From Actinomadura sp. HBU206391 (lineage in GTDB: Bacteria > Actinomycetota > Actinomycetes > Streptosporangiales > Streptosporangiaceae): a stretch of DNA of 64,000 bases. Below the pieces are notes generated by a model. The model made no database searches, was not told the origin of the DNA, and was given only the letters and a program-made list of their open reading frames with translations. The stretch lies in NCBI RefSeq assembly GCF_014323665.1, contig NZ_JABVEB010000013.1:1-64000 (forward strand), given 5' to 3'. Positions within the stretch are counted from its first letter, which is position 1. Each line of letters opens with the position of its first letter. Shown piece by piece: positions 17,948 to 25,815 of the stretch. A program made the translations under genes and the position numbers.

Positions 17948-17982
17948 CGGACGTGCCGGCGGTCGGGCCGTTCACGTCACGG

Positions 17983-18042
17983 GGCGCGAACAACTGCGGG
18001 ATCACAGAGGAGTGGAGCGGTGAGCTCGCAGTTGTTCGCGCC
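17983..18042. terminator. Inverted repeat between convergent genes
   Basis: GGCGCGAACAACTGCG (17983-17998) recurs as its exact inverse at 18027-18042 with a 28-base loop. It lies 36 bases after the DUF2795 stop and about 100 bases beyond the stop of the leftward cyclase-like gene, so a bidirectional terminator is the simplest reading. Confidence 0.5.
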
Positions 18043-18146
18043 GGTGTCGGAACTCGGTCACCGCCGCGTCGGTGAATCCCGGGGGTGGCGCGTTCAGTGG
18101 CGCCGTTCCCGGCGTGGCCGGACGCACGTGCGGTGGCCGCCGTCGC

Positions 18147-18827
18147 TCAGCGGCCGGCCGGCGGGAGCCAGAGCCAGCCCCAGGCGCGGGTCTCCTTGCA
18201 GGAGACCCGGAGGCGCTGGTAGGCGGCGGGATTGATCAACCCGCCATGCCGGCTGGCATCGCGGTAGAGCCCGTCCGAGACGATCAAACCGAGATCGGCG
18301 CCGCTGGTGTTGAAGGCCTTCTTGAAGGCCGCGGCCTCGAGCAGCCGGAACAGGTGCAGAGCGGCATGACCGGCCACCCCGTTGAGATCGCGATGGACCC
18401 TTCCGCTGTGCACGGCCGCGCGCAGCCGCAGCCGCCCGGTCTCGCTCGCCAGCCGATTGTGGCGGCGGAGCCCGGCGTGCAGATGGTGGGCCAGGGGATC
18501 GAGCAGCGCCTCGGCCGGGACGTCGGGCGGAGTGACGATGAGCACCCCGTCCCCGCGGTCCTCACGGTGGCAGGCCGCCCACGGCAGCCGCGTGATCGAG
18601 AAGGCGTCCACGAGGCACTCGTACATCGCCTGGCGCAGGTGGAGCTGGGCGTCGTCGTCCCGGCGATGATCGCCGAACGCGGTGATGTCGACGGCGGCCA
18701 GGGTGGTGGGCATGGCGGACCAAAGCCCCTGAGGCGGATGCGCGATCTCGTGGAACCCCTGCCGGACGTCGAGAGGGCGGAGCGGGCGAAGTGCGGAGAA
18801 CGGCTCGTCGGCCGGGTGCAGGCTCAC
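18147..18827 (-). CDS. Class III nucleotide-cyclase-homology protein
   Basis: A 226-residue soluble protein starting at GTG 18827, which overlaps the stop of the small upstream gene. After a 45-residue lead it shows a cyclase-like core: TTLAAVDITAFGDHRRD (first metal Asp), REDRGDGVLIV (second metal Asp) and LRAAVHSGRVHRDLNGVAGH. The segment that normally holds the transition-state Asn-Arg pair reads ALHLFRLLE, so the Arg is kept but the Asn seems lost. Cyclic nucleotide synthesis is therefore possible but not assured. It ends a three-gene leftward module with a 55-residue protein and an HTH-Sel1 protein. Confidence 0.72.
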   Translation of the reverse strand: MSLHPADEPFSALRPLRPLDVRQGFHEIAHPPQGLWSAMPTTLAAVDITAFGDHRRDDDAQLHLRQAMYECLVDAFSITRLPWAACHREDRGDGVLIVTPPDVPAEALLDPLAHHLHAGLRRHNRLASETGRLRLRAAVHSGRVHRDLNGVAGHAALHLFRLLEAAAFKKAFNTSGADLGLIVSDGLYRDASRHGGLINPAAYQRLRVSCKETRAWGWLWLPPAGR

Positions 18828-18991
18828 TTCCGGGCCTCCACGAGCGGGTCCGCCCAGAAGTCGATGAGTTCGTCCACGCCGAGTTCGGCGGGCGGCACGC
18901 CGTGCCGCAGTGCGCGGCCGGTGGTCAGCGACCAGATGTTGATGAGCGTGTAACCGATGAGCTCGTCGTCCGAGCGTTGTGGATCGAGCAA
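18824..18991 (-). CDS. Small conserved-looking protein upstream of the cyclase-like gene
   Basis: A 55-residue acidic protein, DDELIGYTLINIWSLTTGRA near its start and ELGVDELIDFWADPLVEAR at its end. I chose TTG 18991 because GGGAGGAGG lies immediately upstream. A longer version from ATG 19084 would translate the tandem repeats and add an odd His/Arg-rich tail. Its stop overlaps the GTG of the cyclase-like gene, so the two are translationally coupled and probably act together. Function unknown. Confidence 0.6.
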   Translation of the reverse strand: MLDPQRSDDELIGYTLINIWSLTTGRALRHGVPPAELGVDELIDFWADPLVEARK

Positions 18992-19022
18992 GCCTCCTCC
19001 CGACTGCGGGCACCCGAGGCGT

Positions 19023-19114
19023 GGGCGCACAGTGACATGGCGCGCGGTGAGATGGCGCGCGGTGACGTGGGGCCGCGGTGACATGGCGCACGGTGACGTG
19101 GGGCGCGGCGATAC
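19023..19114. repeat. Tandem 15-16 bp repeats upstream of the small gene
   Basis: About six imperfect units related to GGCGCGCGGTGACAT run head to tail in the 295-base gap between the HTH-Sel1 gene and the 55-residue gene. They lie 30-120 bases before the TTG start, a position suited to transcriptional or translational control. The remaining part of the gap up to 19286 shows nothing recognisable. Confidence 0.7.
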
Positions 19115-19286
19115 AGGTCATCGTGGCTCCTTTCGTTTTCGTCATCTATGGAGGGTCTTGTGCTTACGGGCCCACGATGCAGGGTCGGCATGCGGGCAGG
19201 TGGTCGGCTCAAACACTTCGGAACGGCTAGGGGCAAGATGGGCCGCCTCCCTTTGGGGGCAGAGCGCGCCCGGGCGAGCCGGGCCA

Positions 19287-20597
19287 TCAGCGCTCGGGAG
19301 CGTAGGGCCGCGCGCGGTGGACCTGGCTGATGAGGTCGGCGAGGCTCGGCAGCGAAATCGCATGTTCGGGCAGCGGAGGCGGCGGGGAGATCCCCTCTCG
19401 CCGTGTCTCGTGGTGGAGCCTGTCCGACCACCATTGCGCGAGCGGATGCCCGCACTCCGCCGCCCGGCTGAACCAGAAGACGGCACGGGCCGGGTCCTGG
19501 CGTTCCATCGACAGAGCGCCGAGTTCGAACGCGGCCCGTGCGTGGCCGTGGCCGACGGCGCGTTCGAGATAGAGCTCGGCGGTCGCGTGGTCGCCCGCGG
19601 TCGCGGCCTGGGCGCCCAGCTCATAGGCGAAGGCGGGGGCGACGGCGCGCGGAGAGGGGTGCTCGATGAGCCTGCTGGCCCCTGGATGACCATGGCGCTC
19701 GGCCTGCATCAGCCAGGCCAGCGATTCGGTGGGGCGATCGTCCATGCAGAGCAGCAGGCCGAGCCGGAAGCACGCCTCCGGATCCTGGTGGCTCTCGGCG
19801 GCTGTGAGCAGGTCGACGCCGTGCCGGCCGTACTGCTTGAAGAAGCGCAGCTCGGACAGCGACGGGCCGCCCGGATCGCCGACGTAGTCCTCCAGCAGCT
19901 CGACGATGACGGCCTGGGCGGCGGCCCGCGGTGCGGCGCGCGAACCTGGAGGGGAGTCGCGGTCGTCCGGGCTGTCGCGGGCCGGGGTCCGAGGCTCGAC
20001 CGTCGGCGCGGCAAGCGGCTCGCACGGTGGCGGGGAGGGGGACGGCGGAGGCGAGGCAGGAGGGGGCGAGGCAGGAGGGGATGGGGCCGGTGGGGACGGG
20101 GCTCGCTGGGGCGGGGACTGTGGGTAGGCCGGCCACTCTCCTGGTGGTGACGCCGCTGAGGGACCGCGGCCGGTCCTCGGGTCGGCGTCCTGGTCCGCGT
20201 CGGGCGCCTGGGCGGCGTCGGGTTCCTCGTTCGCGGTGGGATTCTCGCCGGTCGCGTAAACCGCCTGCAGCCGCCGGTTCCACTCCGGCAGCGTGCTGCC
20301 GCCCGGATCGTGGGGGATCAGGCCCGACTCGGCGGCGTAGCGCTGGCAGGACAGGACGTACGAGGCCACCCAGCTCCACGGCGGGGGCTTCTTCCGGCGG
20401 CGATTGAGCACATCGCTCAGCGCGGTGGGCGAGAGCATCTGCAGGTGCCGGTATCGCTTGTCGGAGGTCTCCACGACCTGCCGCGAGACCCGTGCCAGCT
20501 CCCTTATGCCCGGCCCGCCACAGGCTCGCCGGAATTCCTCCAGGACCTTGATGAATTCGTCGAGAGCGGCACCGTTCCAGGGTTCATCGATGCTCAT
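19287..20597 (-). CDS. HTH and Sel1/TPR-repeat protein with Pro-rich linker
   Basis: A 436-residue protein in three parts. Residues 1-110 are a helical XRE-like region (FRRACGGPGIRELARVS, then LSPTALSDVLNRRRKKPPPW, WVASYVLSCQRYA) seen in actinomycete regulatory and conflict-type proteins. Residues 115-230 are a low-complexity linker with long Pro/Ser runs. Residues 235-410 hold Sel1/TPR-like helices such as DPEACFRLGLLLCMDDRPTE, AFAYELGAQAATAGDH and ARAAFELGALSMERQ. No membrane segment is seen. It probably binds partners through the repeats and DNA or protein through the head. It is upstream of, and on the same strand as, the small protein and cyclase-like genes. Confidence 0.78.
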   Translation of the reverse strand: MSIDEPWNGAALDEFIKVLEEFRRACGGPGIRELARVSRQVVETSDKRYRHLQMLSPTALSDVLNRRRKKPPPWSWVASYVLSCQRYAAESGLIPHDPGGSTLPEWNRRLQAVYATGENPTANEEPDAAQAPDADQDADPRTGRGPSAASPPGEWPAYPQSPPQRAPSPPAPSPPASPPPASPPPSPSPPPCEPLAAPTVEPRTPARDSPDDRDSPPGSRAAPRAAAQAVIVELLEDYVGDPGGPSLSELRFFKQYGRHGVDLLTAAESHQDPEACFRLGLLLCMDDRPTESLAWLMQAERHGHPGASRLIEHPSPRAVAPAFAYELGAQAATAGDHATAELYLERAVGHGHARAAFELGALSMERQDPARAVFWFSRAAECGHPLAQWWSDRLHHETRREGISPPPPLPEHAISLPSLADLISQVHRARPYAPER

Positions 20598-20998
20598 TAA
20601 GGCTGCCTTTACCGGTTACATGCGAGGTTAGTTGATTTATTCCCCCCACAGTGGTCAATCGTCTCACCCTCCCCACGGCTTCCGCGCGAACCGCCTGTTC
20701 TGGAATGTTCCGTGTCGTTCTGGGAGATGAGAAATCCCAGGTGGGAGGCGCGGGACGCCGGTGTTCCGATATGTACCGCACCACCCGGTTGGGGCGGGAT
20801 GCCGGGCCGAGTGGCAATTGGCCGGTGACCGGCCGAAGTCGAATGTGTCAGGTGACACATTCGGGGTTCGTTAAGGTGGGCGGCGCACAGGTACCTGGTC
20901 GATCGGCCGGGCTATTGGTGGTGAGTCCGCCATTTCGCTAACGTAGCGTTAAGGTCGGAAAGATACATGATATAGAGAATTTTCCGGTTACATGGATT
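20598..20998. other. AT-rich intergenic region with a 24-bp dyad
   Basis: No gene is supported. At 20840-20863 an 11-base arm CGAATGTGTCA is followed by GG and its exact inverse, a near-perfect operator-like dyad. The flanks are poor in GC compared with the genes and probably contain promoters for the HTH-Sel1 gene. Confidence 0.55.
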
Positions 20999-21106
20999 TT
21001 AGTATGTTTTGAGGTGTTCGCCCCGGTCCTTGGCAGTGGAGCGCGTCTCGACGTCCTCCACGTGATCGAGCTGAGGGACGTCCGGTTCGACCGGGTTCCC
21101 GCTCAT
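20999..21106 (-). CDS. Possible 35-residue peptide
   Basis: A short frame from ATG 21106 to TAA encodes a charged peptide beginning MSGNPVEPDVPQLDHVEDVE and ending EHLKTY. AGGTGG lies seven bases upstream of the start. The leader-like acidic first half recalls small precursor peptides, but no maturation enzymes are nearby and short frames arise by chance at this GC content. Speculative. Confidence 0.2.
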   Translation of the reverse strand: MSGNPVEPDVPQLDHVEDVETRSTAKDRGEHLKTY

Positions 21107-21209
21107 GGCCGGGCCACCTGGCCGGCATGCCTGTGTGAGGGGAAAAGGGGGCGATATCCTAAATAGTCACGAGTGTCGCGAACACAACTCTCTTACTAGT
21201 GTGTCCGTG

Positions 21210-22550
21210 ATGCCTCCCTCGACGCTGGAACAGCGCGCAACGGAACCTCCGACGGAGGCGCCGGCCAGGGCCCGGCTGGCCTGGCTTGACGTCCTGCGCG
21301 GCCTGGCGGCGCTGGCGGTGGCACTGCATCACGCGACGTACTACTTCACGCCACGCCTGCGGTATCAGGTCTTCGAGTGGTTCGACCCGGGCAGGTACGG
21401 TGTCCTGGTCTTCTTCCTGGTGAGCGGCTATGTGGTTCCCGCCTCGCTGGAGCGGCACGGGCGGGTGCGGGACTTCTGGATCGGCCGGTTCTTCCGTATC
21501 CATCCATTGCTGCTGGTGGCGTCCGTCCTGGGCATCGTGCCGTTCATCCTCGGCATCAGAGGACTACGGGCCGGGCTGGAACAGTACGACCCGGTGATCG
21601 CGACCCTGGCCCACGTCACGATGTTGCAGGACGTCCTGGCCGTGCCCAACACCCTCAACGTGCTGTGGACGCTGTCGTACGAGATGGTCTTCTACCTGTT
21701 GATCGTCGCGCTGTTCGTCACCGGCACGCATCGTCGGTCCGCGCCCATCGCCGCTCTCCTGGTCCTCGCCGCGCTCCTCGGGGGAGCGGTGCTGCCCACC
21801 GCGGTGCTGTCGCGCGCCGCGGGAACCGGCCGGGTGGTCGTGATCGCGGCGGTCCTGCTGGCCGTGGCGATCGCCGCCGCCGCGTCGAGCCGGGCGAGGC
21901 CACGGACGGCCGGCGGAATCCTCGGGGGAGTCCTCGCGGCCGTGCTCGTCACCGTGAACGGGCGGATCACCCCCTGGGAGGGGCTGGTGATCCTCGCGGT
22001 GATGTTCGCCGGCACGGTGGTGTACCGCGCACAGCACGGCCAGATCGGCAAGGGCGCAGCGGCGCTGGGCCTCGCCACCGTACTGGCCGGATCGGTCGCC
22101 GCCGGGGTCTGGAGCGCCGCGCGGACCATGCCCCGGCCGGACGCGCACGTCTTCCAGGTCTACTGGACCGGCTCGGTCCTGCTGGCGGCGTTCACCTTCG
22201 CCGGTGTCATGGCGCTGAGGCACCGCCGCATGCCGCGCAGCCTGGTCGGCCTCGGTGTGATCAGCTACTCGGTGTACCTGCTGCACCCCGTCCTGTTGAT
22301 CATCTCTGATCAGCTCGGCGGCACTCCCGAGCGCGACGATGTGCTCAGGCTGGCCGTCTTCGTCTGCGTGCTGGTCATGGTGAGCTGGACGACCCACCGC
22401 TGCGTCGAGGCCCCGATGCAGCGCCTCGGCCGGCGCGTGGCCCGCCGGCTCGGCTCGGGCGCAGCGCGTCATGCTCCCCCGAGCGGCGGCGACCGGTCGG
22501 CCTCGATCGCGGCCGGGGCGCCCGGAGCGTCCGTCACGCCCGCCGACTGA
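21210..22550 (+). CDS. Acyltransferase 3 family membrane protein (copy A)
   Basis: A roughly 446-residue integral membrane O-acyltransferase (OafA/NodX type). The signature LAWLDVLRGLAALAVALHH with its catalytic-type His is near residue 25, RYGVLVFFLVSGYVVPASLE near 75, RDFWIGRFFRIHPL near 100, and LWTLSYEMVFYLL near 155. About ten membrane segments follow. It moves acyl groups onto a carbohydrate or lipid, perhaps a surface glycan. The start is uncertain: ATG 21210 is preferred, ATG 21105 is possible, and neither has a clear ribosome site. It is a paralog of the gene at 23866. Confidence 0.87.
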   Translation: MPPSTLEQRATEPPTEAPARARLAWLDVLRGLAALAVALHHATYYFTPRLRYQVFEWFDPGRYGVLVFFLVSGYVVPASLERHGRVRDFWIGRFFRIHPLLLVASVLGIVPFILGIRGLRAGLEQYDPVIATLAHVTMLQDVLAVPNTLNVLWTLSYEMVFYLLIVALFVTGTHRRSAPIAALLVLAALLGGAVLPTAVLSRAAGTGRVVVIAAVLLAVAIAAAASSRARPRTAGGILGGVLAAVLVTVNGRITPWEGLVILAVMFAGTVVYRAQHGQIGKGAAALGLATVLAGSVAAGVWSAARTMPRPDAHVFQVYWTGSVLLAAFTFAGVMALRHRRMPRSLVGLGVISYSVYLLHPVLLIISDQLGGTPERDDVLRLAVFVCVLVMVSWTTHRCVEAPMQRLGRRVARRLGSGAARHAPPSGGDRSASIAAGAPGASVTPAD

Positions 22551-22649
22551 CGAGGACGAGGTCCACTGTCATCTGGGGCGCCCGCTCTCGCGGACCTTTC
22601 CGTCTCTCGGGGTATGTCAACAGACAGTGGAAGTCAGGAGGCACCCACG

Positions 22650-23036
22650 ATGTCCGTACAGCTCAACCACACGATCGTCACCGCACGAGACAAGAAGGCG
22701 GCAGCCGACTTCATGGCCGACATCCTTGGACTCGAGGTCGGCGCCCCCTTCGGTCCGTTCATCCCCGTCGACACCGGCAACGCGGTCACGCTCTTCTTCC
22801 TGGACAGCGACGCGGCCGAGATCGCTTCGGAGCACTACGCGTTCCTGGTGTCCGATGAGGAGTTCGACGGCATCTTCGAACGGATCCGCCAGGCCGGGAT
22901 CGCCTACTATGCCGACCCCGCTCATCAGGAGCCCGGCCGGATCAACCGCAACGACGGTGGACGTGGCGTCTACTTCGACGACCCGAACGGGCACAATCTC
23001 GAGGTCATCACGCGTCCGTACGGAAGCGGCGGGTGA
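22650..23036 (+). CDS. VOC/glyoxalase-family protein
   Basis: A 128-residue single-domain VOC protein. The start SVQLNHTIVTARDKKAAADF carries the first metal-type His, and the end GRGVYFDDPNGHNLEVITRP carries a second His and a Glu. It is the size and pattern of actinomycete glyoxalase/bleomycin-resistance-like proteins. No substrate can be assigned. ATG 22650 has AGGAGG eight bases upstream; an earlier in-frame ATG at 22614 has no such site. Confidence 0.87.
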   Translation: MSVQLNHTIVTARDKKAAADFMADILGLEVGAPFGPFIPVDTGNAVTLFFLDSDAAEIASEHYAFLVSDEEFDGIFERIRQAGIAYYADPAHQEPGRINRNDGGRGVYFDDPNGHNLEVITRPYGSGG

Positions 23037-23133
23037 GCGTGCGGTGCCGCACGGGCGGTGGTCGCGCGGCGGGCTCCTCGGCCGGGCCGCCGGGTGCGGG
23101 TACGGGCCTGGTACGAGGTCGACCGGTGTCGCT

Positions 23134-23487
23134 TCAGCGCCGCATGTCGAGATCGTGGAGCGGCGCGATGGGCAGTCTCAGCGCCTCTAGTGCGGCCCGT
23201 AACTGATCGCGCTCCTCGACCGTGACGGGCTGGTTGTAGGCGTGCAGCGAACCGATCAGGTCGTCCAGCACCTGCTGCCACTGCCCGCCGCTGGCCGCGA
23301 TGCTGATGCGCTGCAGCGTGCGGTCCGGCAACCGGTCGGTGAACCGCTCTGGAAGGCGACGGATCGCCAGGGCGAGCTCACGATGCCCCACTCTCACGGT
23401 CTCGCAGGTCGACCCACGACGCCCTGGACGCCAAGTTCTGATCAGTAATGAGCGCCGGAGCGTTTGCACCAGCTCATGCCGAGGCAT
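23134..23487 (-). CDS. Hypothetical helical protein
   Basis: A 117-residue protein of unknown function with a strong AGGAGG six bases before ATG 23487. It is basic at the start and continues VGHRELALAIRRLPERFTD, then GGQWQQVLDDLIGSLHAY, and ends with an amphipathic helix. No membrane segment or known motif is seen. It resembles small cytoplasmic helical proteins common in actinomycetes. Confidence 0.6.
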   Translation of the reverse strand: MPRHELVQTLRRSLLIRTWRPGRRGSTCETVRVGHRELALAIRRLPERFTDRLPDRTLQRISIAASGGQWQQVLDDLIGSLHAYNQPVTVEERDQLRAALEALRLPIAPLHDLDMRR

Positions 23488-23865
23488 CCCGCACCTCCTG
23501 GTCTATCGCGGCCCACCCGCCGTTATCACGATAAGTGTACGCTCCATCGCGCTATGTAGTGAGTCTGGAGGATCCCATGGGACCTGCATGAGCCGGTCCG
23601 CTCACCGGTCGCAGCGGTGGCGCGGCCGGGGCCTCCGGTCGCCGGCGAAGATCGACGATGATCCTTGGATCCTGATCGCCGTGCTCAACGTCGGAGGACT
23701 GTGAGCACGGGCGTCCTCAGACATCTGGGCATGTGCGCGCCGCCGCGATCAGGCGGCTCGCACCTTCTGTCAGGGGCGGGGATGCCCAACGACGCCGTAC
23801 GGTCCGGCACCCGCCGGAGCAAGGGCCGCCGGGCCGTACGGCCTCTCCTCGACGCGCCGATCGGC
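23488..23865. other. Intergenic region without a supported gene
   Basis: The gap holds the promoter side of the hypothetical protein gene (AT-richer stretch around 23520-23560). A 38-codon frame from ATG 23588 ends in DDDPWILIAVLNVGGL, but it has no ribosome site and I do not call it a gene. Nothing else is seen. Confidence 0.4.
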
Positions 23866-25266
23866 TCAGGCCACCTTGCGCGGCGGGCGTTCCGAGGGCC
23901 GGCCACTCCGGTCCTGGTCGTCACCGGCGGTAGCGGGGGCGGGGACGGCCGCGCGGCCAGGGCGCGCAGGGGGGCCGGCCGTACCGGGCTCGGGCCATCG
24001 CGCCCGCGACGAGCGCGCGAAGCGGCGGCCCAGCCGCTGCGTGGGCTCCTCGACATAGCGATAGGCCACGGCGCTCGAGACGACCACCATGGTCACGATC
24101 ACGCCCGCCCAGCCCGCACGCTCCATCACCGACAGTGGCGCCGGATCGCCGGTCAACCGCCGGACGACCTGCAGCGGCAACTGGTGCAGCAGATAGACGG
24201 AGTAGCTGATGACACCGAGCCAGGGCAGTGCCCGGGGCATGGCGCGATGGCGCAGTGCGAGCACGACGGCGAAGGTCAGCCAGGCCGCTGCGACGGCGGC
24301 GGGCCAACCCCAGGACAGCCTCGGGTGACCGGGCGGCACGCCCCAGCCCGCGGCGAGGCGGACCCCGGCCATGATCGTCAGCGCGGGCACCAGGATGACC
24401 ACGACCCGGTCCATCGGACGATGGACGGAGCCCCGGTGCCGGAGGCGGTAGATCGAGGTGCCGGCGAACATGGTGGCCATGATCGAGAAGCTTTCGACGG
24501 CGCCGACCCGGCTGTTCAGGGCGAGCAGCGCGAGGGCCGTCACGGCGACCACCGCGGCACCCCAGGGACGGAGCCGCGGACGGCCGCTCAGCACTGCCGC
24601 CAGCCCGGCGATCAGCAGCACGCTGACCCCCGCGACCGCACCGGCACCCCACGCCGCCGAGATCAGGTACGCCGGCAGCGCGATGCCCAGCGTCAGGGCC
24701 GCCGCGCCGAAGCCGAGGGCCGCGCCCGCGCTCGCCCGATGCACGCCCGCGACGAACATCGCCGTGACCAGCAGGTAGAAGGCCATCTCGTACGACAGCG
24801 TCCAGAACACGTTGACGACGTTCGGGACTCCGAGCAGGTCCTGCAGCATCGTCACGTGGGCCAGGGCCGACGTCCACGGGCGGTCGGACAGCTGATCCGG
24901 CAGCCCCCAGAAGACCTCCGCGAGGGCGAAGAGCAGGCCGATCGCCGCGGCCACCGCCCATAGCGGGTAGAGCCGGAACGCCCGGCCGATCCAGAACTCG
25001 CGTACGCTGCCGCGCCGTTCGAGGGACGCGGGGATGACGTACCCGCTCACGATGAAGAAGACGAAGACGCCGTACCTGCCGAAGTCGAACCACGGACTCG
25101 CGGTTCGGCGTACCTCGGGCAGCAGCGCGTCCAGCAGGTGCTCGAAGACCACCGCCAGTGCGGCCACGCCGCGCAGTGCGTCGAGCCAGACCAGCCGTTC
25201 GCGAGGTCGGTTTTCAGTTCGGGTGGGCGACGCTCCGTTCTGTGCGGGGGCGAGCGAGGCGTCCAC
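23866..25266 (-). CDS. Acyltransferase 3 family membrane protein (copy B)
   Basis: An integral membrane O-acyltransferase of about 466 residues, clearly paralogous to the gene at 21210: RLVWLDALRGVAALAVVFEH, FGRYGVFVFFIVSGYVIPAS, REFWIGRAFRLYPLW and FWTLSYEMAFYLLV occur in the same order. Roughly ten membrane segments and a basic Arg/Pro tail follow. GTG 25266 gives an N-terminus matching copy A in length; GTG 25344 is an alternative. It points toward copy A, with a VOC gene and a small hypothetical gene between them. Confidence 0.85.
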   Translation of the reverse strand: MDASLAPAQNGASPTRTENRPRERLVWLDALRGVAALAVVFEHLLDALLPEVRRTASPWFDFGRYGVFVFFIVSGYVIPASLERRGSVREFWIGRAFRLYPLWAVAAAIGLLFALAEVFWGLPDQLSDRPWTSALAHVTMLQDLLGVPNVVNVFWTLSYEMAFYLLVTAMFVAGVHRASAGAALGFGAAALTLGIALPAYLISAAWGAGAVAGVSVLLIAGLAAVLSGRPRLRPWGAAVVAVTALALLALNSRVGAVESFSIMATMFAGTSIYRLRHRGSVHRPMDRVVVILVPALTIMAGVRLAAGWGVPPGHPRLSWGWPAAVAAAWLTFAVVLALRHRAMPRALPWLGVISYSVYLLHQLPLQVVRRLTGDPAPLSVMERAGWAGVIVTMVVVSSAVAYRYVEEPTQRLGRRFARSSRARWPEPGTAGPPARPGRAAVPAPATAGDDQDRSGRPSERPPRKVA

Positions 25267-25409
25267 GTCCTTTCTGAAGCGCTGGGAGAACGGGCCCCGC
25301 GTCCACTTTGACGCCGGCCCGAGATGCTCCCGGAACACCTCCACTCTGTGCCCAGGGACAGTGTGGATCTCACCTCTCGCCTACGAGAGCCGAGTCACAC
25401 CGCCCTTCG

Positions 25410-25727
25410 TCAGTCGTCCGGGTCGGGCATCGCGTCCAGGTGCCCTTCGAGCGCGTCGAGGCGTTGCGCCCACATCTCCCGGTAGCGCCGCAGCCACGCG
25501 TCGACCTCCATGAGGGGCTCGAGCCGTAGCTCGTAGACCCGCCGCTGCGCGTCGGGACGGATCCGGACCAGCCCGGCCTCACGCAGGACCTTGAGGTGCT
25601 TGGACGTCCCCGGCTGGGTGAGGCCGAGTTGTTCGACCAGCTCGCCGACCGGTCGCGGCCGCTCGAGCAGGAGGTCCAGGATGCGGCGGCGGTTCGGTTC
25701 GGCCAGGACGGCGAAGGCGGTGGTCAC
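25410..25727 (-). CDS. ArsR-family HTH regulator
   Basis: A 105-residue winged-helix protein: TTAFAVLAEPNRRRILDLLL, then LVEQLGLTQPGTSKHLKVLR (recognition helix) and a wing RIRPDAQRRVYEL. It belongs to the metal-independent ArsR subgroup that is usually paired with an SRPBCC (AHSA1) gene. No such gene is adjacent here. GTG 25727 is the likely start with almost no leader, suggesting a leaderless transcript. The upstream sequence is AT-rich (TATATATCC). Confidence 0.85.
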   Translation of the reverse strand: MTTAFAVLAEPNRRRILDLLLERPRPVGELVEQLGLTQPGTSKHLKVLREAGLVRIRPDAQRRVYELRLEPLMEVDAWLRRYREMWAQRLDALEGHLDAMPDPDD

Positions 25728-25815
25728 CCGACAATCATAACCGTAGCTGAATATAGCCAACAAGATATATATCCTCCGTGCGGGGCCGCTGACCCGCTGA
25801 CCCGCCCGCCTGTAC

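Noticed and set aside
18020-18235. A 71-codon frame after the inverted repeat at 17983
   Set aside because: A GTG start with a GAGGAG-like sequence is present, but the frame soon becomes Arg-rich and runs antisense into the cyclase-like gene. It is better explained by the hairpin.
20030-20120. Pro/Ser-rich repetitive stretch considered as a CRISPR-like or mobile repeat
   Set aside because: It is in frame inside the HTH-Sel1 gene and encodes a low-complexity linker; the unit lengths are irregular.
23588-23704. A 38-codon frame ending DDDPWILIAVLNVGGL
   Set aside because: The end looks protein-like, but there is no ribosome site, the first half is low-complexity Arg/Ser/Gly, and no neighbour supports it.
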